From assembly GCA_001695595.3 (NCBI GenBank), contig MBPM02000008.1, positions 744,001 to 808,000 of the forward strand: a DNA stretch of 64,000 nucleotides, read 5' to 3'. The DNA is from Plasmopara viticola. Its lineage: Eukaryota; Oomycota; Peronosporomycetes; Peronosporales; Peronosporaceae. This document shows positions 21,000 to 34,594 of the stretch, piece after piece (within the stretch, counting starts at the first letter, position 1; each line of letters opens with the position of its first letter). Position numbers and translations under genes: made by a program. A model generated the notes under the pieces. The model saw only the letters and a list, made by a program, of their open reading frames with translations. It did not search any database and was not told the origin of the DNA.

Positions 21000-23900
21000 G
21001 CCAAGATATAGTTCTTTTGCGAAAGCTCTTCTCGACTTATGGTATTTTCGTTTTGTGAAATACGAGACAACTGGTTGGCTATGATTAGCCCCTGGTTGTT
21101 GGCGACCTTGACGCAGTAAAATCTTTAATCACAAAAACGGATATTACAACAACTGAAGAACTGCCTTGATCGCTAACGAGGTGCTTGAAGAACTATATCT
21201 TCTTTATAGACTCAAATGAGATCCATGGGAGCCACACCGCTCGACGTGTCTTGCCTTTATGGGGCTTTCCCTTGTTAAGACGATTCGAAGCTATGCTTGG
21301 CATGCTTTTTTTCATGCCGCTTTAATATACATGATAACTTTCGCTCGGGCTGTGCTCGTTCAAAGCCCGTCTTAAAGCTCAGTGACTGATTTTTCCTCGG
21401 ATGAAGAGTGCCCGACCATAGGACCCGCGGCTCCTGAAGAAATTTATCGGCTCCTTCTTGACCTAAAAACCCATTCGAAAGCGTGAATACACGCAATAAA
21501 GCAAGTTGAGCGGCGAAAAATTTTGTCAGCTGAAGCTTTCATTTTTCTGGGCTGGACTGCTGCCAAGTGCTAGAATTTTCTTGTCTTTGCTCGTTCACGT
21601 TGAGCTTCAGAACGGTCAGACCCACTTTTTGCTCGCATGAAAATAACATGCATGGCCAATTTGGTCCAGCTGATCTAGAGCAGAAAGTTTCTTCATTTTT
21701 CACAGTAAAGAGTTTTACACTCATAATGAGTAAGTTTGACTTGAACGGCCGTGTCACCAACGCAGACGACTCACTGATGCTTTTATAAAAAAATCATCAA
21801 AGCATGAAGAGGGTCATTCGACACGGGTTGTTTGTGACGGTTCTCTGTGCAATTCTTCGAGGCCAAGTAAGAATGTTGATCAATTCATCCTGTCTTATAC
21901 ACACCATCCTGGAAGACGATTAGGTCACAACAATCTAAATGCCGCTTGTGGGGTTGATCAGAATCCACCCGTCAGCTATGATGGATATTCACCTGTTAAT
22001 CACAACAGTGTTAATGGTACCATATTATGTGACACAAGGCTGGTAAGGTTTCGACATCGAGTTAAAGGCACTTTGCAAAAAAACACATGCTTTTAGGACC
22101 ACTGTTTTGCAAGTTTCGTAGGAGAGCGGCGGGTTTCGAGGTGGAAACGAAACATATATTGGAACGACACATATATTACGATCAAGCTGTGCATCAAAAA
22201 CTTAAAGCCGATCATAATGGTAACAGGATCACCGCTATGATGCGACTGAGCTAGAAAGAAGTATACAACAATATAAGGCAGAATATGTGCTGTCATCGAA
22301 TGCTAAAAATACCTTAAGTGGTCATTGAACAATAAGGAAGGTTGATTTAGAACTGACACAAAGTAGCCATTGAGAGGCCTACAATTGGTAAACATGAAAT
22401 GCAGAAAGCTGGGTGCAAGTGAGGACTTTTGTAAAAGTTTCGTGCCAAGAATTATTCCGATCGGCAATTGTCAAGGCAGCGTATCGCTTATCGCTACAAC
22501 GAATATTGAATAACAGCATTTCCTTGCTGCAAAGTGAGGAATAAATTAATTCAAATGAAAAATAGATCGGAATGCCCATGAATCATGGCACACTAAGACC
22601 AGTAAGCGTTAGATTTCTTAAATTGCACTTCCACATGTTAACGCTGCTTCTAATAATTGTAGAACTTGTAAAAAAAGAGATTGCATTAGCGCTGAGACAG
22701 AAAGTAAGGAGTGGACCTCAAATAGATTCGGCGACTCGCTATGCTACAACGCTCTAAGATCTCAATTTATGAGACAACTTTCCCGCATTTTGGAGCTCGG
22801 CCTCCTTTTTTGCGAGAAACGGGACCGACTCTTAGCCGCGCTTTACGGTTGGGCATCCACTTTTTTTGATTATGAGCCTCTGTGATCAGATTCTCAAACC
22901 GCAGATTGGATCGCCTGACAAGGGCTCAAAAAGGTTGAAATTTTAGGAGAAGACGTAAAGGAGAATGGTTAAACAATTTAGCCTTTTAAAGCTGCCAAAA
23001 TGGTGTGTGGCCACGGAGCCACACCTTTACATATAGAGTGAGCCGTTAGTGATAGCCAGCTAGCCAATATGTTTGAGGATAAACGTTTTTGGAGTGCGGT
23101 CCCTTGACTAACACAAAGTAGTCAGCTGATGCGGGTGAAAAATTTTGCGCTGGAGCCATCCAAGCCAACCACCGCAATGCGACTACCAATCTCAGCAACT
23201 ATCCAACCTGGAACGTCCCTGAGAGCCGGTAGTATGTGACGCTGGAAAGGTTGAACAAGATACCAATTCGAGAAGAACGCTAGCTTGCTTCTCGACGAAA
23301 GCTCTTCAATTGAACAGATTGTGACTGGGATGGGGCAGCCAAAAAATATCATATAAGTGCTGTCGTGAGATGCAGGGAACGTGAAAGAATATTGAAAAGC
23401 CGCTGCCAAAAGCACGAAAATCAGCTGCGAGGTCAAATGGACCTCACAGCCGCATCCACGATCTGGTCAAAATGTGTAACTTTAAATTGTCTCGCCGACT
23501 AGTCCGGCATTTTTTGTCAAGACGACTTGAAGGTTTCATATACTGAGACGTCGATCTAGCGAATCAAGTGCCATTCGGGTCTTGGCTGGCTTGTTTACTC
23601 TATGCTGGCGCAAGAGTTTAAATTAGCAAAGCAATAACCGATGAGACAAGCACCAGATTCCGTATTTATGCAGCCGCTGTATGAGTAAAGCGTTTTGGTC
23701 GGTTGCTGAGCAATCGAGTCCCATTGAGCTGAAATTCAAAAGAGCATCCTCGTAGTCATCTGCCAAAATATATATGCGCTCTCGATAGCTTTTTCTAAAT
23801 TCCTGGTCTGACTGCAAGCCACATTAGCTAAATCATCAATAAGGTCCAAAGAAGTTTGCACCCTCTGACGAAGTGTTCACTCGGAGCGTGGAGGTGACGA

Positions 23901-26900
23901 CCGTGACTCGACTTGAGGCGGGAGTCGGATTTTAAGTGACCTAAATGGTCGAAGCCAGAGGATGGCATAACGACTTTTGTAGGGTAATTGTATGTGACGG
24001 TTTTTGCCGTCTGTCTATTGTTTTTACGATGTGTAGACATGAACAGCTGCGGTGAAACAGTCTGCAATATTAATGATATTATCATTTTATTATTATGATA
24101 ACTATGTGGACGAAACGTCACAAAGAATGGAAGCTGGTGAGATCGGCAGCCTTTTGCGACAAATCTAAGTGGATGATACATGCATTGTTAGGAATAGATA
24201 GCTAGAGGAAAGTCATATGAGTATGTGGTCAAGAAAGTATTCATATCTACCTGAACCAATCTTATTAGCGAACAACTATGTGAACCTATGATAGTTGGGA
24301 CGTCGATAGCAAAATTGTGGGGCACGATCGGGCCGACTACACAAGACCTGTCTCACTGCCCAGATATTTGCCGTGGGTAAGTTCAGCCATGACCTTGTTT
24401 AGCTGCGATCTTTTACGCAATTCTTCACCCGCGATCTAGCAGCTACATAAGCAGGGTAATCAGTGAATGATTAATCAAGCATGACTCATAGGTCCTACAT
24501 TTTTTGCGTGCTATCAGTAGAAGAAGGTCATAACTCACTTCAAAAAAGACCTCGTGCGACCAGCCATTACATTGAGGATATAAATTTAGCAAAATTGGAA
24601 TAAGAACCCCATCTGTAGCATTTAAAAGAGACAAAATGTCATTGGAATATGCAAGTAAGTAGTGCTTGGTGCACCTGTAGCAGGAAATGATTTTTGACCT
24701 GTACGCTGCAAGCCTGAACAATATTTATCTCTAGACTGCATAAATGTCGTACAATGTAGTCGCGGCGGTAGCAAAACCCACACCATCATCGTATAAAAAA
24801 TATCTGAAGTAGAAATGCTTGCAGAAGGTAGTCATTTGATCTACACACATGGCTGGTGTTCCGTAGCTGGGAACGACTTCGGCCCACACAAACACCGTGT
24901 TCTTTGCAACTAGAGACTTGCGTCCGCCAGTGTCATAGGCTTGGACAAATGGCCTTCTTTTACAAGCCAACTCCAGACTTAAGAACTTACTAGCTGACTC
25001 GCGCCTAGCGCACCGTCTGGAGAATTTCACATGGTCCAAACATCCCGTCCTACGCTTCACCAGCATCACAAAGTGAAGAACCACCCGAGAAGTGAATTTG
25101 TCTCGATGACCGGTACACATGGTGGAACCCTAGTGTTATAAGTCTAACACTAGCTCTTGGAGCCACGCATAAGAGTTCTGCGACTCGTACTCGATCCAAA
25201 TATGAATCAGAGGTCGTAGACCTGAGCTCAAACTCCCACTATACAAAAATCTTCGGCAGCCCCCCTGCACCAGGGCATGAATCCAGGTGGGTACCAAAGG
25301 AGGCAAAGGCCGCAAAATCCATGTACAGAAGGATTAATATTGTCAAAGTATGACTGAGCTTTGTGCAACCCAAGAAACCAAAGTATATTACATATATTTC
25401 GAAGCCATCAGAAGATTGATTGAATGTAGGTGCATACACGGTCTTGGGTTAGTCCCCTAAACACGTGTGCAGTGGCTATATTGAGTGGCAACCAAGCAAT
25501 TAAAGAAACAGCTATCGAACGTTTTGCGTGTGGTTCGAGCAATAAGCAAGAAGCAGAGAAGGAAGCCCAAACCAGCGGCTTAGCGAATGCTTGAGCGAGA
25601 GATTAAGTGATCGGAGAGCAATCAAGTGAAAAGTCTTAATTTGGGATCCTGAAAAGCAATAAAATATTGAGGGTAGCTAACAAACCCTTTTATTAAGCAA
25701 GAACGACTGGCCTTCCTTCCTTCCGCGCTGCCCGAAGCGCCCTCGCGTAAGATATTGAAGCAGGGCGACGCTAAGAGATGCAAGTTTAAGCGAAGAGATG
25801 CGAGAAAATACAGAAGAAGGCGCTTGATTGTTAAATCCTAGTGCTGTTAGAATTTTGCCATTCCGCTGCTGTCAATCCATCCGCATTGATTTATATTATC
25901 TGTCCAAAAAATCAGCAGATAGCACTGATATCCATGTGGTAAAATGAGCTAAATGGCTAATTTTTAGGTTGTGTCGAATATGTCACGTGAGCCCTTTTTT
26001 TACAAAGTGTTTCGACAATATGAACTTCCACAGTCTCCCAATCTGAAAGCTTGCTCAAGACGAAGCCACTCATGCCCTACGCCATTTCAAGTAAGTGGGC
26101 TAGTCAACGACTGTTTTTCGTCAGCGCATTACTATGTGGCTCTACATTACCTGAAGGAAAAGTAGCCGAGTAGTTTGCTTATATTTTCTCTCTTACAATG
26201 CGTAGGCAAGCAAAAGACTGTTTGTTCGAGAGATTTTGTACGTATGGGATACCAAGATTTCACTTTGAATAAGGATTGATATAGCAAAATTATGTCAACT
26301 TGAATGCAAATCTTCAAGTAATGTAGCTAAAATTCAAGGATTTTCTATCATAATCGAGATTGCTGACCACAGGTATAGATAGCCCAAACCTCCGGCGTGT
26401 CGAGAGTAGAACGCTCAACCATTGCAAACGGCGTACGAAGATTATACGCCACAAAATAATATAATAATTATTCAACAAGCGAACAGAATTACCATCGCGT
26501 CAGGAGCCGAGTATGCGGTCATTCATGATACCGCCAGGACGCTTTGCGCATCAAAAATCTTGTTTGACAAAACATTACAAATACCTGAGCAGAGAGCCCG
26601 TCGAGCATGTCGATGTAAAAGTCTTTTGCTAAATGTTTTTGTGGGATAGTCAGATCTGACGAACTACAAACTTATTAATGCGGTACACAAGTCATGCCAG
26701 CTGAAGTCAATGTGGTGTTAGTTAAATGTTGTGGCCAATTGAGCAAACTGCTGATGGAGTAGCTTGCTCTACAAGCGTATATAGGGTACCCTCCCTATTG
26801 AACAAAGAGCGGTAATAGAAAAATCAGGAGCGACTGACTGAATTAGGCTAATGCTTACAACACACAGCTAAGCTTACTGACGATTAAACAATTGTTATTT

Positions 26901-27131
26901 GCAGCGTCTATACATGCGCTTTTGTCCTCGCAAGTCCGCAAAGAGCTTCATCACATCGCTTTCTGTGCGGCAGTGGTATTACCAGCCAGTAGTCACCCGG
27001 ACCAACTTTATGCCGGCGCAAGGACACAACATTTAGTGGTAGAAACAGGCTTGACTTTAAGTGCACCCTTAGTGAGGCCAAGCGCAAGATCGCTGCAATA
27101 TTGCTAACATATTAAATCTTAACAACGCTAC

Positions 27132-27143
27132 GTTACGTGCGTA
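27132..27143 (+). repeat. Target-site duplication, SINE copy A (left)
   Basis: The 12-mer GTTACGTGCGTA recurs exactly at 27470-27481 and brackets the SINE-like element. A perfect 12-bp match on both sides is strong evidence of retroposition. Confidence 0.75.
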
Positions 27144-27469
27144 TTGTATTGTATTGTCTTACGTTATCGCGTTGCCAAATTATGCACGTGCTAGGCTCTA
27201 TGGCTAGTCCACGGCATAGAGTGGTGTCCGCATACGTCGGGTCTCGTTCGGCGGGCAGTGCAGCCAGCACCGAGGCCGTGTGGGTCTTCCGCTATTTTGT
27301 GTAGTTCTGACTTGGTAAGAGCCCAGGTGGCGCCCTGGTGCTGGACACCGTCGCGTCGAGGGTGAGACTCGTTAGAGACCTGCAGATGTCCGAGAGCACC
27401 TGCCCGAAGCGCGCGAGCATTTAGCCCCCGCGCTTGGAAGGAGGGCGTCACCCCAACCTTTTCCGAAAA
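27144..27469 (-). mobile_element. SINE-like retroposon, copy A
   Basis: The ~306-bp core 27159-27464 is the reverse complement of 44069-44375, with roughly nine of ten bases the same by eye. Read on the minus strand, the element begins near GGAAAAGGTTGGGGTGACG, runs through a GC-rich body and ends at CGATAACGTAA, followed by a short tandem tail of ACAAT units. It has no terminal inverted repeats and no coding capacity, and is flanked by perfect 12-bp direct repeats. Body length, simple-sequence 3' tail and target duplication fit a SINE. I could not find a convincing pol III A/B box pair, so the parent RNA is unknown. Confidence 0.7.
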
Positions 27470-27481
27470 GTTACGTGCGTA
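27470..27481 (+). repeat. Target-site duplication, SINE copy A (right)
   Basis: Right-hand copy of GTTACGTGCGTA, identical to 27132-27143. Confidence 0.75.
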
Positions 27482-28146
27482 GTCATACATTAACTTCCAC
27501 CAATACTTAGAGTAAATTTTCGCGGCTCTGTTTAGAAAAATGTAAGGTCATTTTGATAAAAATAAAAAAAAATTCACTTTCTCGTCCTGACGTATGAAGA
27601 TTGTTCAAATTACTCTTCAGAGTGCAAGGTTCGCGTAGATGCAAGACGGTCAATGTAGCGATACTTCATCGAAATTTCGTAGCTTCAGCAGCGTTAGGTA
27701 TCGTGCAGGTACTGCATACTTGGTCTTGGTCAAGGAGCCGTTAGAACTAAGCTTCCATTAGCACAAAGATCTACGATCTAACGATAAGTTTATAGATACC
27801 ATTATTGTATTACACGGATGCGAAATTAGATTTGGGAATAGCATCCAATTTGATAAAATTCCTGACAAATCTTAATCAAACAGAATATTGTGCATGAACT
27901 CTCCTCGAGAAAATCATACTATTACTATATCGTGAATGGCAAAATGAGTAAGATATTGTGCTCAACGTGTTTTTTTTTGCCAATAATCACACGTACTATA
28001 ACGACAACAAGTCTCCAGAAAAGTATGGGAATTGTAAATGTCGATTAAACACTAGGACTATAAAGTAAAATCAATTCTTCTTGATTCTACTTTGTGATAA
28101 ACCAATAATCATCACTTCTATCAGAAAACAATCTACACTACCAATT

Positions 28147-30650
28147 TTAGAGCAACGTGTAGAGCGAGCGTTGAATGACACGAAGCTCATACGCGACCAT
28201 GTGCGCTGGTGGACGATTTGTAGGATTTTGATCGAGACATCGATCAGCCAAAAGACGAAGTTCTGGCGGACAATTTGCGCCAAATCTCGGACGTAATTGA
28301 CCCGTCGCTACAAGTTGTAGAATGGCAATATCATTGAGACGATCGCCATTTGCACTTTGAACGTCTTCGTACGGTATCGAATGGGTGTCAAGTTCCGACA
28401 GGACACAACCAAAGGCGAAGATATCCACCGACTGGTCATACTTGTTACTTCCTTGAATGACTTCGGGTGCAAGCCACCGACCTGTGCCAACTGCTGACGT
28501 CATGGTTTCGTCGACAGATTTGTACCTCGAAGCGCCGAAATCAGTTACTTTCGCGGTCAATTCTCCCGTTAAAAGCACATTGCGTGATTTCAAGTCTCGA
28601 TGAATCAAAGGAGGGGTGAACGAGTGCACGTACACAAGTGCTTCAATAATATCGACCGCTAATTGCACCAATTCCTGACTCCAATGACGAGGTGAAGTGG
28701 GATCGATGAGGTAATCACGTAGGTCCCCATTTTCCATGTACTCGAACAATGCTTGTAGATTACTCTCAATCGTCCACGCACACCCGATCAATCGTACAAC
28801 GTTTGGGTGCTCAAAAGGCGCTGCCATTTTAATTTCCTCAATAAACGCTTGAGTCCGTTGCTTCGTAATTTGATCCGCTCGAAGTCGCTTGGATGCGAGT
28901 AGTTGCGATCCACGGTACTTGACAAGCCATACGATGCCAAATGCACCGCTACTGATCGTCCCAACGTCTTCAATTTCCTCATATTGAACTTGAAGCGACA
29001 GCAATTCCTCGTCGTTCCACAAGGAATAGGCCGTTGAGCTCTGATTGCTACGGGTACTTTGCGTCGAGACATGAGGCGAGGACGTATGCGCGTCCTCGTT
29101 CACGTCATGACAGAAGCGAGGCCCGCCACTCGCGGGTGTTTGTCGTCCACCCCGATATCCTTTGTGTGCAGGAGACCGAGTCAAGGGCGGTGCCAAGCCA
29201 CCAAAGTAGAACTCACGGGCAGTCACAGAGCGATTAGGGGGGTGTTTTCGGACGCGGGAGCGATAGAGACGACGGCCAATGCAGAGGATGAACCCGAGGA
29301 GGGAGACGCTGCCAAACACGGAGCTTCCAAAGACGAGATGGTCGGACCACGTCGTCGTCTCGGCGCGGACATGATCAGAGAGGCACACGGTGAGTGAATG
29401 TACTTGCCGTCGATTGCCCGCATTGCAGCTGTCAATACTTTTGCTAAAATCGGTATTGTCCAGATCGAGCGCGGAAAGCGCGGTTAGGAATGCGGTTTGG
29501 GTTCGGGTAAACCAAGGCGCTGCGAGTGGATTGCCCTTGATCTGGAGCTCCGTGAGGCTGTCATGAATGAAAACGCTTGCTGGGATCTCTGTCAAGTTGT
29601 TGCCACTGAGATTTAATGTCGCGAGGTTGGGAAACACGGCACGAAAAGAAGTAAGAAGATTGGTTTGGAAACTTCTATCGAAATCAAGAGGGGTAGGTTA
29701 GATCCCCGGGTTACAGATGAATGTTTATTGCACATACAAATGCACGAGCGAATTGAGTGCCGCAGTTGCCGCCACTTCGGTAATGTAATTTTTATCCACA
29801 ATGCTGTTGTAACCATGCAAGCAAAAAAGTGTCATTGAGCTCCTGTTAGTCGAATTGCATGGCAAGTGCGCTCACTTACAGAGTTTGAAGATTCGTGAAC
29901 TTTGCCACTACGGTCGGAAACGCAGAGAGAAGCGTATTCGTGAGACTTAAAGTCTGAATGGAAGTCGGAAATGCCACTGGCAATTGGTGAAGTGTAGATG
30001 CATGGGACAGATTCACATTGTTGAGCCTCACATTTGTCACACTTGTGTGAGTTGAAATAATGTCCGAGGCAAATGTCACATTAGCCACCTTGCTTTTCAC
30101 CGAGTTGTTGACACTTTTTCCACCGACTACAATACTGCCCAAAAAGGACCAATCAGACGCTTCTTTTAAAATCAATGAAATAGTTCGATCCTAAAACGTA
30201 CAATGACGTCACTGTCGGCTGAAGTTCAATCGTTCCAATGTTCGTCACGGCGTCGTTACTTGCCGTCGCAATCGTATCGGTATCATCTGGAAGCGCTGGA
30301 GCCTCTTCCTTAACTGATTCTCCGTCTCTTTGTACACTCACTATCTCTTGATCGCTCTTGTACGATCCGAAAGTCACTAAAAAAACAAAAGTGGCTGGAT
30401 CCAACACCGGCTCGGCATAACACTGAACTGCACAGTGGCTAGCTAAAGTACACGACACTCCCGTCGGACAGGCATTGTACACTATACACGGTTCATACTG
30501 CAAGCACGCGCCACCACAGGTCGAGGACAAGGTGGAGGTCACGAGCTCACACGTTTGGCCTGTTGCCTCTGGTGCGAAGAGCAGCAAAGTCGAGACGACA
30601 CCAGTCAGGGTAGTATCCCACCTCTTGCGGGTCCTGCGGCATTGGACCAT
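28147..30650 (-). CDS. LRR receptor-like TKL protein kinase
   Basis: Four exons (30650-30202, 30134-29880, 29803-29738, 29674-28147) with introns of 67, 76 and 63 nt join in phase to 765 residues. In order: signal peptide (1 to ~32), a cysteine-rich ectodomain start (~33-85), leucine-rich repeats (~175-310, for example LATLNLSGNNLTEIP), one membrane helix (~370-391), a basic Ser-rich juxtamembrane segment, and a kinase domain (~495-760). Kinase residues look intact: glycine loop ISSGAFGIV (~497-505), ATP lysine in LLASKRL (~519), HRDLKSRN (~615-622), DFG (~635-637) and APE (~659-661). The family is the oomycete-expanded tyrosine-kinase-like group, predicted to act at the plasma membrane. Both LRR-region introns were chosen because splicing restores repeat periodicity exactly. 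Ligand and pathway are unknown. Confidence 0.88.
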
Positions 30651-32085
30651 TTCGAAGATTGTTTCCAACCCGTCGAAAAACGATGGAATGTTCAGCTTTC
30701 AAGTACTTCTTAGTCCCTTTTTCGAAAAAAGCGCTGCCTGTTGACCTAAGAGCGGCTAGAAATCCCGGTAATCAGAGCGAAACTCTAGCGAAATTTTGAC
30801 GACAGTGTGAAGAAGCAGTCTTGTGGTGGGGCATATGTTTTAAAAACATTGCGACTATCCTCCCTCCCCCTCTAAAGCTGACGCACGCGTGGTCACCCTA
30901 CCGGTTGTTAACTCGAAGCGTGTGTGGTGCACGCGCTCGCTGTAGAAATTGGTCTACTCTTATAATGGCTCATGTATTTGAGACAATAGCTTATGATGTT
31001 AACGATGTCATATATTGTATAACTACATAGCCCGTAGAACTGGATACTTTATCGAAATCCGACTGAAAGTGGTACATGGCGCTGGTTAGGCTCATTTTTT
31101 TGTGAGAAACGGGCGGGACGTGGGAATTACCTGGCCACTGTACGGCTGCTGACGCTTTGCAGCTGATGAGTCGCTCTGTTTTACATGGACCACTTGAGAT
31201 TCACCTAAATACCGCAGTGCTTGCCCTCCATTTACGAGAATGATTAGGACAAAGTTATTGCGTACAATAAATGAGCTGAAACTGTAAGATCTGCCTTTTG
31301 GATATAGATACTGCTTTCAAGAGTACTGATGTGAATCTGGTATAGCGTATCATACACTGAGCTCAGAAGCACAAATATAAAGCAGTACGCAAGCTTCTCT
31401 TGCGCCAGGAAGCTTCCACCCTAATTTTTACTCTCACCAAATTTTCCGTATTGTGGAACCTCTTGTCGAAGATTGGGCTCGTGAGCAAATCATTATCATA
31501 CATCATGGCGAAGTGTTTGTACTCTCAAAAGCAATAAAGTGTCCAGCCAAATCAAATCGAGCTCCAGATTTATCGCATGAAATCGATAAAATCACCTCTC
31601 TTGAGCCAAGCCTTGAATACTAATACTGGGAGTCATTCTGATCTATCTTAATCGAGGAAGACGCGAGTACTTAGTCAGCCCACTCATAACACGTTTTTGA
31701 TCGCCATGACGGCACCAAAAGATTTGCGATATCTTAAGCCGATAGGCTGTCCTTCACTTCAAGAAAATTAGTCGCTTAAGCTTCGACAAAAGCCACGAAC
31801 AGACAAAAAATCTTTTTTTCAAAGCTTGCGGCCATTTGATCTTGTCTCCAGCTGTGATTGCTGCCTCAATGACCTCCTTCATTCAATGAGAGCCCGGTAG
31901 TGTAGACACGACACGAAGTGTGGGTTTGTGTAGTCTACGTGCTTTTTGGCAATGTAAAAAAAGTAATTAACGTATTTTAGTGACTGATGCGATAACGTTA
32001 AAGCAGACGCACATACATCTGCGACCTACAGCGTGTCAATCTATCACTTCTAACACAATACACATCCGATACCGTAAGAGGCGGG

Positions 32086-32094
32086 TATATAAAA
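32086..32094 (+). promoter_or_regulatory. TATA-box-like site, possibly in a solo LTR
   Basis: TATATAAAA preceded by a GC-rich AGGCGGG and followed ~60 bp later by a stem-loop looks like a pol II core promoter. Most oomycete host genes lack TATA boxes, while LTRs often keep them, and no gene follows. A solo LTR is a guess; its ends were not found. Confidence 0.3.
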
Positions 32095-32149
32095 CCTACT
32101 TCTATCAGTATTTGTAAAAAGGCTCTAACATCTCAAATCCTTATCTGAA

Positions 32150-32205
32150 GTGCGAGATCAATCACAAATCGACCAATCAGTATTCCTTGTGATGAGATCT
32201 CGCAC
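32150..32205. repeat. Imperfect inverted repeat (stem-loop)
   Basis: Arms 32150-32166 and 32188-32205 (GTGCGAGATC-AATCACA against GTGCGAGATCTCATCACA reversed) match at 16 of 18 aligned positions across a 21-base loop. It lies downstream of the TATA-like site at 32086. Confidence 0.55.
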
Positions 32206-34594
32206 CTTGTCTAATAGACCGGGCTGATAATCGGTACTTTTATTGTATGTGACCATGGAAAGTATACATCAAAGAATTATGCGCTCATGCATATAACTGC
32301 AGGTCGTCAATCGTTATCGCCATACTAGCAGGTTTAGTCACAAAATGTGTGGGAGGTCTGAGTGGGTAAGGCAATCGAAAGTTTACCTCACAACAATCAC
32401 AACACTTAGCGGTATGCCATGAGAGTGGCTTACGATGGCATGATTGCTGTCAAAACTTTTGATCGTTGAATTATCCAACTGCGTACAATTGTTTTCGCCT
32501 GAACATAGTTTGACAATAAAATCGTCCATTGCTTAGTTAAATGTCATTAATCAGCATTGGGCCACATAAGGCAAGTCGTTGTTTGATCATCTGGACCAAT
32601 CATGTTGACGCTAGTAGCGAAAAATGTGTCTTTGCGGTAGACAATATGTAAGCCCTGGCTTTCTTTGTAAGCAGCTGTAGAATATGTGAAATCCTAAAAA
32701 GGGAGGATTACAGGAGTTGGGTCTATGCGACGATCTAAAAAAATCTGAAGTAGAATCCGAGCCAGTACTGTGCTGGCTATATCGTTCTTGTCAAGCTTTT
32801 GACCGGTCGTGCTGAATTCAACATTGACTGATGCTGGCTTTCCCAGTAACAAATTATTTATTACAGCATCAAGGAAAACTTTGACGGGCACCAGTTCTAG
32901 CATTGCTGGATGATGCACTCTTGGTTAGTATCGCAGTGACGCTATCTATGCCATCGATGCCACTCGACCAAGACAGTCATTTCTTTAAAATCTTTATGGT
33001 GCATGATTGCCGAATGGAGCAGCCTTTTTTTAAACAGATATTACCTGCATGGAACATGTACATATTGAGTTTTGTGTGAAAATTCTGAACTCGAAGCGCT
33101 ATCTAGTCTTTTTGTGTCATACAGTATTGCAGATTGAAAGACATACGCCACATTGCGAACAATGGAAGAATGGCCGTCATTTTTTGCGGAATAGAGAAGA
33201 TATAATCCAGAAAAGTTAAGGTGCTTGTCGACGCGTCAGATAGTAAGTTGGTCTGTACAAACCGGGTCGAAAGCTTATCGAACGACCAAAATTGTCAGGT
33301 CTATACAATTGGTGGTAATGTATAGCCATTAATGCAATTACACATCGCAGTTAAGGGGACAAAATGAAAAGCACAAGCCCCCCCCTAAAAGAAATCATGG
33401 CGACAGCAATATGAGTGGGCAGGTGGCTTGCTACAATTTAAAGTGGATCCAGAAAATCCTGCCTAAGTCGTTGTTTCCGGCGACAAATTCTAGAAGTTGG
33501 GCGCAAACGATACTCAGATAAGCAGTTACTAAGGTATAAAAATGCTCCCCGGTTTTTGTGACGTATTAGGCATAAGGTGATGACAAATTATATGAAGACT
33601 TTTGGGATCGTAAAGAGTCAAGCTCACGGCTCACACCTCAGCCCCATTACAAAACCTGCCAGCGTTGGAAATTCACAAGAGTAGATTTTGTTTTTTGATT
33701 ATCAATGATTGATTCAGCACGGTCCTTGTGTGGCTGTGTACACAGCGTGGATTCATGACAGAATATCTCCGTCCACGTCGGACAAACGACCGTCTTTAGG
33801 CAGCAACTATTAACGGTTCCCTGGTACTTGAAATACAGAGAATCAAGCTTTTTCTAGATGCTCACATAAAACGTCAATTTTTTGCCTGTATTGTACTATG
33901 CAGGTCATATTGATACTTCACCACGATCGATGTTGCAAGATTTTCATCTTTGCTAGTCCTATCTAAGCTATCAGTACGGTAAATTCGTACTATCCAGCAA
34001 TACTTTCGGTTGTGCTCGCCGCGAGTGATGTTACTTAAACGCAACTGTTCTAGCAACCATTTTACCTTCGAAACTAATGAAAATTTAGCTAAGCTTTTTA
34101 GTGTATACCGTCATAACATTAACAAACATAAAAATTAACCTCGCAAGATCTTGTTTCATGAGTCATGGCTTAACACACATATTATTCTCGACAATGGTAA
34201 ATCCGTCTTCGAGGGCGATGCACGTGACAACTTTAAGATGTTCAAAAATGGTAAGTAGCTCCCGGTCCTAAATGACGCGAGGGGAAGCGCGAAAAATGCG
34301 AATTTCTTTGTGCTGATATCTGCGACACGCGAAAAATATTTACGCGATCCATGAAACGTCAAAGTATCTTCTAATTCTGCTTAGTAGAGATGAACAAGGC
34401 TTCAATCGACACACTGTATGCTAAGACGGCGCCACCCATCTCACACATCTGGTTCAGACGCCATTGAAATGTTCAGTTTAATTCCTTTGTGCTCCGTAAT
34501 AGATGATCGACATAATGTGCATGTTGATAGTCCAAAGTATTAGGTAGAGTTATAGTAGTGGAAAGCCACCCAGGGGCTTTCAAGGTTGTCTTAA

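Larger units (their letters stand above)
19644..28146. other. Gene-poor tract with decayed repeats
   Basis: About 8.5 kb with no supported host gene. It holds the Gypsy protease remnant (20.49-21.0 kb) and the SINE-like copy at 27.1-27.5 kb. Minus-strand frames at 23122-23436 and 24731-25120 are over 100 codons, but the first lacks an ATG and neither has a family I can name. A purine-rich stretch at 25.5-25.85 kb has repeated GCGAGAG/AAGAAGC-type motifs. The remainder is AT-rich with dense stops. Confidence 0.55.

Noticed and set aside
23122..23436. Apparent small secreted protein (hydrophobic N-terminus)
   Set aside because: The frame starts at TTG, not ATG, has no upstream exon signal and no codon bias.
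29804..29879. Shorter 37-nt intron ending at the CTAACAG acceptor in the kinase gene
   Set aside because: The 76-nt version uses that CTAAC as branch point, ends at ACAACAG, has a T-rich tract and restores a perfect LRR; the short version leaves a non-LRR insert.
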